Assembly: GCA_964493955.1 (NCBI GenBank)
Contig: CAZBPZ010000058.1
Location: forward strand, 1 to 10,335
Length of the DNA stretch: 10,335 nt
DNA from: CAZBPZ01 sp964493955
GTDB lineage: Bacteria; Chloroflexota; Dehalococcoidia; Dehalococcoidales; Fen-1064
Direction: 5' to 3'
Shown: piece after piece, positions 5,862 to 10,335 of the stretch
Layout: the number at the start of each line of letters is the position of its first letter
Position numbering within the stretch: the stretch's first letter is position 1
Made by a program: the position numbers and the translations under genes
The notes under the pieces: generated by a model
Told to the model about the DNA's origin: nothing
Seen by the model: only the letters and a program-made list of their open reading frames with translations
Database searches by the model: none

Positions 5862-7667
5862 TTATTCGGTCACCACGTCATCCGCCAGGCGCAGGTGCAG
5901 CTCCCGGAGCTGCTCCTCGGTCACCGGCGAGGGTGCGTCCAGTGTCAGGTCAACCGCATTCTGGTTCTTGGGAAAGGCAATAACCTCGCGGATGGTCTCC
6001 TCACCGGCCAGCAGCATGACAAGCCGGTCTATCCCGGGGGCAATACCACCGTGGGGCGGCGCCCCGTACTGGAATGCCTCCAGCAGTGGCCCGAAGCGCT
6101 GCTTTATCTCCTCATCCCGGTAGCCGAGCAGGCGGAATATCTTGTGCTGCAGCTCGCTGTCGTGAATCCTGATGCTACCGCTGGCCAGCTCATAGCCGTT
6201 GCAGATGATGTCGTAGTGCCTGGAATGCACCTTCCCCGGGGCCGTGTCCAGCAGGGGGATATCCTCGTCACGCGGGGCGGTAAAGGGGTGGTGCTCCGGG
6301 TCCCAGCGCCCCAGCTCGGCATCCCAGCGCAGCAACGGGAAGTTCTGCACAAAGGCGAAGGCCATCACGTCCGGGTCAGCCAGGCCAAGGCGCTGCCCCA
6401 TCTCGCGCCTCAGCTCGGAAAGGACCCGGTTCACCATCTTGACCTCGCCGGCAACGATGAGCAGCAAATCACCCGGCCCGGCCTGCAGGCGCCGGGCCAT
6501 CTCCCGTACCTGCTCCGCTGTCAGGTAGCGGGCCGCCACCGACCTGACAGCGGCCATGTCAAGTTCATCAAGGTTACCTGCCCCGGCACCCAGCGAGATG
6601 GTGAGCAGGCCCCTGGCACCGTAGCTCTGCGCCAGCCGGTTCAGCTCATCAAGCTGGTGCCGGCTGTAGTTACTGCAGCCGGGGGCGCAGATGGCCTTGA
6701 CCCGGCCGCCGGCCGCCACCGCCTCGCGGAAGACGGCGAACTCACTCTCAGCCACTATATCTGAAAGGTCGCGTAGCTCCAGGCCGAAGCGCAGGTCCGG
6801 CTTGTCGCTGCCGTAGCGTTCCAGGGCATCGTCGTAGCCCAGCCGCGGCCACGGCTTGACGACACGCTTTTGCGGGGTCACCGTCTCCACCAGCGCCGTG
6901 AAGAGGCCCTCCATCAGCTCCAGGATGTCCTCTTCCTCAACAAAGCTCATCTCGAGGTCAAGCTGGGTGTGCTCCGGCTGGCGGTCAGCCCGGGTGTCCT
7001 CGTCACGGAAGCAGCGGGCAATCTGGAAATACTTCTCCACACCCGCCACCATCAGGAGCTGCTTGAGCTGCTGGGGTGACTGCGGCAGAGCATAGAACCG
7101 ACCGGGGTGGAGGCGGCTCGGCACCAGGTAGTCGCGCGCTCCCTCCGGCGTGCTCTTTATCATGATGGGCGTTTCCACCTCGATAAAGCCGCGAGCGTCC
7201 AGGTAGTCGCGGATAAACTTCACCACGCGGTGTCGCAGCACCAGGTTACGCATCATGCGGGGACGCCGCAGGTCAAGGTAGCGGTAGCGCAGGCGCAGGC
7301 TCTCGTCAACCTCAACCTCGCGGTTGATGTAAAACGGCGGCGTCTCCGCAGTGTTCAGCACGCGGCAACTGCTGGCAATCACTTCAATCTCGCCGGTGGG
7401 AAGCTGGCGGTTCTCCGTCCCCGCCGGCCGCAGGGCCACCTCGCCCGCCACCTGTACCACGTACTCGCTGCGGAGGCTGCCGGCCGTGCGGTGCCCCTCG
7501 GCCGAGACCTCCGGGTTGAAGACCACCTGGGTGATACCCTCACGGTCACGCAGGTCAATGAATATCAGGCCACCGTGGTCACGCCGCCGGTCCACCCAGC
7601 CGGCCAGGGTAACCCGGCTGCCGGCATGTTCACGGCGTAGTACGCCACAGCTATGAGTCTTGAGCAA
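5862..7667 (-). CDS. aspS: Aspartyl-tRNA synthetase, probably nondiscriminating
   Basis: Class II synthetase of the bacterial type, 601 residues. From a TTG at 7667 (GGAG six bases upstream) the N-terminus MLKTHSCG aligns without gaps to Pseudomonas-type AspRS; the open frame further upstream to 7850 has no fitting start and crosses the promoter and terminator. Domains: OB anticodon-binding domain (about 1-105), class II core with QSPQQLKQLLM (196-206), motif 2 (RCFRDEDTRADRQ, 218-230) and motif 3 (GIAPGIDRL, 541-549), and a bacterial GAD insertion in between. Within the anticodon domain, His31 (RRRDHGG) and Gly83 (PAGTEN) match the P. aeruginosa enzyme, where His31 and Gly82 favour charging of tRNA-Asn as well as tRNA-Asp. 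Such an enzyme needs GatCAB, which is not in this window. It is first in the aspS-tig-clpP operon. Confidence 0.96.
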   Translation of the reverse strand: MLKTHSCGVLRREHAGSRVTLAGWVDRRRDHGGLIFIDLRDREGITQVVFNPEVSAEGHRTAGSLRSEYVVQVAGEVALRPAGTENRQLPTGEIEVIASSCRVLNTAETPPFYINREVEVDESLRLRYRYLDLRRPRMMRNLVLRHRVVKFIRDYLDARGFIEVETPIMIKSTPEGARDYLVPSRLHPGRFYALPQSPQQLKQLLMVAGVEKYFQIARCFRDEDTRADRQPEHTQLDLEMSFVEEEDILELMEGLFTALVETVTPQKRVVKPWPRLGYDDALERYGSDKPDLRFGLELRDLSDIVAESEFAVFREAVAAGGRVKAICAPGCSNYSRHQLDELNRLAQSYGARGLLTISLGAGAGNLDELDMAAVRSVAARYLTAEQVREMARRLQAGPGDLLLIVAGEVKMVNRVLSELRREMGQRLGLADPDVMAFAFVQNFPLLRWDAELGRWDPEHHPFTAPRDEDIPLLDTAPGKVHSRHYDIICNGYELASGSIRIHDSELQHKIFRLLGYRDEEIKQRFGPLLEAFQYGAPPHGGIAPGIDRLVMLLAGEETIREVIAFPKNQNAVDLTLDAPSPVTEEQLRELHLRLADDVVTE

Positions 7668-7709
7668 GGATGTCTCCTGCAGAGCGAGGCGGATACCTGG
7701 ACTAGCTTC

Positions 7710-7738
7710 AGTATAGCCCAGCCAGCCCCGCCGTTCAA
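7710..7738 (-). promoter_or_regulatory. Sigma70-type promoter for aspS-tig-clpP
   Basis: On the minus strand a -35 box TTGAAC (7733-7738, 4 of 6 to consensus) and a -10 box TATACT (7710-7715, 5 of 6) are separated by exactly 17 bases. Transcription would start near 7703, giving a leader of about 36 bases to the TTG start of aspS. No T-box-like leader fits in such a short space. It lies just downstream of the thiolase terminator, so the two operons are insulated. Confidence 0.75.
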
Positions 7739-7763
7739 GCTGGGGGCCTCGCGCCGCCGGCGG

Positions 7764-7797
7764 TAAAAGCTGCCGCCGGCCCAACGGCCGGCGGCAG
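7764..7797 (-). terminator. Intrinsic terminator of the DUF35-thiolase operon
   Basis: On the minus strand a perfect 12-base GC stem (7786-7797 with 7770-7781) closes a 4-base loop (GTTG) and is followed by CTTTTA. It begins 26 bases after the thiolase stop. The opposite strand has no T-run, so it is one-directional. Confidence 0.88.
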
Positions 7798-7822
7798 GTC
7801 ACTTTCCACCGGGCAAGACCGT

Positions 7823-8980
7823 CTACCGCTTGAAGACGAAGATATTGCACCCGCCAACGCCGACGTTATGGGTCACGCCTACCTTCGGGTCACCCGGCAC
7901 CTGGCGCGGGCCGGCCTCGCCGCGTAGCTGGCGCACAATCTCGGCTATCTGGGCAATCCCGGTGGCCCCCATGGGGTGGCCGCGGCTCTCCAGCCCGCCG
8001 TCGGTATTGACCGGCTTGATACCGCCGATGTCGGCCTTGCCGTCCCAGATAAACTGGGCACCCTCGCCCGGCTTGCAGAAGCCGAGCTCCTCCACCGCGA
8101 AGACCTCGCCGGCGCTGAAGGCATCGTGCACCTGGCAAACGTCAACATCCTCCGGCCCGATACCGGCCAGCTCGTAGGCATCCTTGCTGACCCTGGCAAT
8201 GAAGCCTTCGGCCACGTCTCCGCCGACCCCCTCCGGGGCATAGGCCGGGGTGCCGCTGCCCCAGCCGGCGATGATAATCGGCTTGCCGCGGAAGCGGTGG
8301 GCCACTTCCAGGGCACAGACCACCGCCGCCGAGGCACCATCACTGCTGGGCGAGCACTGGTAGAGCGTCAGCGGCTCGGCTATCATGCGGGCGTTGAGGA
8401 CCTCTTCCAGCGTGAGCGGGGTCTGGTACTGGGCATAGGGGTTCAGGGCGGCGTTCTTGTGGCTCTTCACCGACACCTGGGCGAACTGCTCCCTGGTGCT
8501 GCCGTATTCGGCCATGTGGCGCTGGGCACGCATGGCGTACTCGCCCGGCATAATGCCCAGCCCCATGAGCTGGCTGTAGCTGGCCGTCTCACGGCTGCTC
8601 GGCGCCCCGAGCAGCCCGCGCTGCATCTTCTCCACCCCGGTACAGAGGGCCACATCGTAAAGACCGGCCCCAATCACCCAGGTGGCAATACGGACGGCCG
8701 TTGACGAGCTGGCGCAGGCCTTTTCAACGTTATCAATCAGGATACCGGGCTGCCCGACCTCGCCGAAGACCCGCAGGCCGGTACCGGTCACCTCCTGCAC
8801 ACGGCCGCTGAAACCGACCTGAATATCCTTGAAGTCCGCCCCGGCGTCCTCCAGAGCGGCCAGAATAGCCTCGCGTGCCAGGTCACCCACGCTCTTGTCC
8901 GGCCAGCGGCCGAACCTGTGGAGGCCCACCCCGACAATACAGACCTCCCGCATATTCCTCCAGGCTTCTAGCATTCCCAC
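7823..8980 (-). CDS. SCP2/archaeal-type thiolase partnered with DUF35
   Basis: Member of the thiolase family near SCP-x and archaeal acetoacetyl-CoA thiolases; relatives condense or cleave acyl-CoAs. Key residues (numbered from GTG 8980): nucleophile Cys89 (KACASSSTA), His285 (VHDAFS), His335 (SRGHPMGATG) and a C-terminal HNVGVGGCN with Cys378. SCP2 thiolases have HDCF at the 285 site, where the Cys is the acid/base; HDAF here is as in archaeal thiolases. No SCP2 sterol-carrier domain is fused (385 residues). Start: GTG 8980 has GGAGG 9 bases upstream; ATG 8953 (MREVCIVGVG) matches the family N-terminus better but its GGAGG is only 3 bases away, so either is possible. It follows the DUF35 gene by 27 bases; such pairs form complexes in archaea and in actinobacterial steroid degradation. 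Thiolase versus retro-aldolase activity is open. Confidence 0.9.
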   Translation of the reverse strand: MGMLEAWRNMREVCIVGVGLHRFGRWPDKSVGDLAREAILAALEDAGADFKDIQVGFSGRVQEVTGTGLRVFGEVGQPGILIDNVEKACASSSTAVRIATWVIGAGLYDVALCTGVEKMQRGLLGAPSSRETASYSQLMGLGIMPGEYAMRAQRHMAEYGSTREQFAQVSVKSHKNAALNPYAQYQTPLTLEEVLNARMIAEPLTLYQCSPSSDGASAAVVCALEVAHRFRGKPIIIAGWGSGTPAYAPEGVGGDVAEGFIARVSKDAYELAGIGPEDVDVCQVHDAFSAGEVFAVEELGFCKPGEGAQFIWDGKADIGGIKPVNTDGGLESRGHPMGATGIAQIAEIVRQLRGEAGPRQVPGDPKVGVTHNVGVGGCNIFVFKR

Positions 8981-9007
8981 GGCTCTCTTCCTCCGCTTTC
9001 CTTCATT

Positions 9008-9439
9008 TTATGACTTTATGACCCGGAACTTATCCACCAGCAGCTCGTTACCATCGGCATCTTCCATGCCCTTCTCAAAATAGACCTCTACCGGCGCCCC
9101 GATTTTCACGGACTCCAGGTCCTCGGTCACAACCCCGTGCAGCTGGCAGCCCTCCTCCATGGTAACAATAACAATGGCGTACGGCACCTGCACCAGGGCA
9201 TTTGGCAGCTGCTGGTGGACAATGGTAAAGGTGTAGATGGTACCTTTACCCTTCAACGGCACCTGTTCCATCTGCATCTTGCCACAGTTAAGGCAGATGA
9301 CACGCGGCGGGGCAAAGTACTTGCCACAGTTACCACACCGCGAAGCAATCAGGTACGGCTCCTGGTTCGGGTCCTCGGGTACAATAAAGCGTCCCCGCCT
9401 GATAGGCAACCTCTTCTTCCGGGTAGCAGCCTCGCTCAC
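9008..9439 (-). CDS. DUF35 zinc-ribbon/OB-fold protein
   Basis: Small acyl-CoA-binding accessory protein (about 143 residues) of the DUF35 family (COG1545). A rubredoxin-like zinc ribbon has Cys35, Cys38, Cys49 and Cys52 (CxxC, ten residues, CxxC), followed by an OB-fold rich in beta strands (GTIYTFTIVHQ onwards). The GTG at 9439 is chosen because GGAAGGAG lies 9 bases upstream; the frame is open to a TTG at 9487 with no ribosome site. In archaea DUF35 bridges thiolase and HMG-CoA synthase and channels the intermediate; in actinobacteria it supports Ltp2-type aldolases. Here only the thiolase is adjacent and no HMG-CoA synthase is seen, so the function is likely to stabilise or feed the thiolase. 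The basic N-terminus (RKKRLPIRRGR) is common in the family. Confidence 0.9.
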   Translation of the reverse strand: MSEAATRKKRLPIRRGRFIVPEDPNQEPYLIASRCGNCGKYFAPPRVICLNCGKMQMEQVPLKGKGTIYTFTIVHQQLPNALVQVPYAIVIVTMEEGCQLHGVVTEDLESVKIGAPVEVYFEKGMEDADGNELLVDKFRVIKS

Positions 9440-9533
9440 TGGCCCTATCTCCTTCCTAATCTCTGTTGATGTCCAAAGCACCGGCAACCGCAGTAACTAC
9501 GAGAACGATGCCGGCCAACTGTACCTGGAGCAG

Positions 9534-9542
9534 ATTATACCA
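9534..9542 (-). promoter_or_regulatory. Extended -10 promoter for the DUF35-thiolase operon
   Basis: The minus strand reads TGGTATAAT: a perfect -10 hexamer (9534-9539) with the TGn extension. The nearest -35-like box is TTGCAA (9560-9565) at a too-long 20-base spacing, which fits an extended -10 promoter that does not need one. Transcription would start near 9527, giving an untranslated leader of about 88 bases with no clear riboswitch or stem. Confidence 0.7.
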
Positions 9543-9576
9543 CAAGACCGCCGCCGCAGTTGCAAAAACAGGGCAG

Positions 9577-9954
9577 CTAGAAACGCTCGCTGGCACCGAT
9601 AATCTCAATCAGCATCCCGTGGGCACTCCGGGGGTGAATAAAGCGCCTGCCCAGCACCCGCATACCCCGCTCGTCACACTTCTTCAGCACCTCTTCCGGC
9701 TCGTCCACCAGCAGGCTGTAGTGGTGGATGCCTTCGCCGCGGCTGGCCAGGAAGCGCTCTATCAGCCCCCCCTCGCCGCGTGGCTCCAGCAGCTCGAAGA
9801 GGCTATCACCCACCCGCACCATCCGCGAGTAGAACTCCGGCATCTCCAGGCCACGCTCCCCGACAAACTCGGCCCCGAAGAGCTCCTTCATGAAGCTGGC
9901 CACCGTGTCAATACTCTCAACCGCAATGCCAATGTGATGGATACCCCGTATCAT
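9577..9954 (-). CDS. Methylmalonyl-CoA epimerase-like VOC protein, shortened
   Basis: Vicinal-oxygen-chelate (glyoxalase fold) protein of 125 residues. Best match by motif is methylmalonyl-CoA epimerase, which swaps the two methylmalonyl-CoA epimers in propionate metabolism. Comparing with the P. shermanii enzyme (His12, Gln65, His91, Glu141), the metal ligands would be His7 (HHIGIAV), Glu54 (FELLEP), His78 (GIHHYS) and Glu117 (GMLIEI). The second half is short: the stretch from His78 to Glu117 is 39 residues against 50, so the loop usually written like P-x-x-G-x-G before FxHPKS is absent. The ATG at 9954 has GGAGGT three bases upstream; the frame stays open to 10101 but crosses a promoter and has no ribosome site. 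It stands alone, with no mutase or MeaB nearby. Another VOC activity on an acyl-CoA is possible. Confidence 0.85.
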   Translation of the reverse strand: MIRGIHHIGIAVESIDTVASFMKELFGAEFVGERGLEMPEFYSRMVRVGDSLFELLEPRGEGGLIERFLASRGEGIHHYSLLVDEPEEVLKKCDERGMRVLGRRFIHPRSAHGMLIEIIGASERF

Positions 9955-10003
9955 GTTACCTCCCCTGAGTTTTGTTCCGCCAGCCAAGACAGACCCAAGC
10001 GTG

Positions 10004-10033
10004 ATTATGCCAGAGCCACCGCTCCGGGCACAA
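10004..10033 (-). promoter_or_regulatory. Extended -10 promoter for the epimerase-like gene
   Basis: On the minus strand TGGCATAAT (-10 CATAAT at 10004-10009, 5 of 6, with TGn) lies 18 bases from a weak -35 TTGTGC (10028-10033). The start point would be near 9997, about 42 bases before the ATG. Confidence 0.55.
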
Positions 10034-10108
10034 GCCGGGGCGGCCGGGTCCGGCTGTCTGCCGGGTACCGGGTGACGATAGTACCACCCCGCCATGACCA
10101 ATGCGCTA

Positions 10109-10138
10109 TTGTTACCGCCGCCCGGCCGAGCCTAACAT
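10109..10138 (+). promoter_or_regulatory. Weak candidate promoter for the GspE/PilB-like gene
   Basis: TTGTTA (10109-10114) and TAACAT (10133-10138) are each 4 of 6 to consensus and are 18 bases apart, which would start a leader of about 37 bases. The divergent region 9955-10181 holds nothing else that I can support apart from GC-rich repeats of ccggg at 10042-10072. Confidence 0.35.
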
Positions 10139-10181
10139 GAAAGTGTAGGAGTGTGCCTCCGGACAATATAAGGAGGTCAAG

Positions 10182-10335
10182 GTGGCCGAGACGCTCTCAA
10201 AGACGTCGCAGCCGACGTTGCTGCAGACACAGTTCCCCTCGCCGGAAGCCCTGGCGCTCGTCCCCGAGGAGCTCGCCCGCCGCTATAATGCCATCCCGGT
10301 GGCGGTGCGGGGTAACACTCTGCTGGTTGCCATGG
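10182..10335 (+). CDS. GspE/PilB-type secretion or pilus ATPase, N-terminal start only
   Basis: Only the first 51 codons are present before the window ends. The GTG at 10182 has a strong AGGAGGT at 10171-10177. The peptide from residue 19 on (SPEALALVPEELARRYN, then AIPVAV and NTLLVAM) matches the N-terminal MshEN/T2SSE_N domain that opens type II secretion and type IV pilus assembly ATPases, whose pattern is roughly 'ALxLIPExLARRYxxIPVxxxxxxLxVAM'. The Walker motifs lie outside the window, so activity and exact class cannot be judged. It is divergent from the epimerase-like gene. Confidence 0.8.
   Translation, partial: MAETLSKTSQPTLLQTQFPSPEALALVPEELARRYNAIPVAVRGNTLLVAM

Noticed and set aside
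4818..6764. A very long open frame on the plus strand across tig and aspS
   Set aside because: It lies entirely opposite two well-supported genes, has no family motifs, and such antisense frames are expected in GC-rich coding DNA.
7668..7850. Upstream extension of the aspS frame
   Set aside because: The extra segment runs through the thiolase terminator, the thiolase stop and the aspS promoter; the TTG at 7667 with GGAG fits the family N-terminus exactly.
9562..9600. Possible terminator after the epimerase-like gene (run of five T on the minus strand at 9568-9564)
   Set aside because: Only a four-base stem can be formed before the T-run, with a large loop; too weak to call.
9955..10101. Upstream extension of the epimerase-like frame
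   Set aside because: It crosses the extended -10 promoter, has no ribosome site and no similarity, while ATG 9954 has GGAGGT and starts at the normal family position.
1..10335. CRISPR, tRNA/rRNA, insertion sequences, prophage or toxin-antitoxin genes
   Set aside because: I looked for regular repeats, cloverleaf-like segments, transposase motifs and small paired genes and saw none; the intergenic spaces are all under 230 bases.

Overview
This is a GC-rich bacterial stretch, tightly packed, with short operons, good Shine-Dalgarno sites and several GTG or TTG starts. The gene content looks like an anaerobic Chloroflexota genome, probably Dehalococcoidia-like. That is an inference from the mix of a non-canonical EF-P, an aspS-tig-clpP cluster, an archaeal-type thiolase with a DUF35 partner, and a GspE/PilB-type ATPase. 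No single sequence here proves the lineage. I saw no tRNA, rRNA, CRISPR array, transposase or phage gene, and no gene-free stretch longer than 300 bases.

Layout. (1) Positions 2-3785, plus strand: a five-gene run of M24 peptidase (left end cut off), efp, a PHP-domain hydrolase, a formyltransferase-fold protein and a HAD-like protein. Spacings are 7, 1 and 12 bases and then an ATGA overlap, so it is probably one operon. (2) Positions 3786-3912: a convergent intergenic region with a perfect GC-rich palindrome and a 40-base near-copy of the 3' end of clpP. (3) Positions 3913-7738, minus strand: aspS, tig and clpP behind one good sigma70-type promoter, an operon joining tRNA charging, nascent-chain folding and proteolysis. 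(4) Positions 7764-9542, minus strand: a DUF35 zinc-ribbon/OB-fold gene followed by an SCP2/archaeal-type thiolase, with an extended -10 promoter and a textbook terminator. (5) Positions 9577-10033, minus strand: a short methylmalonyl-CoA-epimerase-like VOC protein with its own promoter. (6) From 10182, plus strand: the first 51 codons of a GspE/PilB-type ATPase, running off the window.

Most genes are housekeeping. The unusual points are in the details. AspRS carries the two residues (His31, Gly83) linked to a nondiscriminating enzyme. EF-P lacks the normal PGKG loop. The HAD protein has lost its nucleophilic Asp and is translationally coupled to a divergent formyltransferase of unknown substrate. 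The epimerase lacks a roughly 11-residue loop. A piece of the clpP 3' end has been duplicated. I found no convincing new multi-gene defence or mobile system. The best candidate for undescribed biology is the PHP/formyltransferase/HAD trio behind efp.
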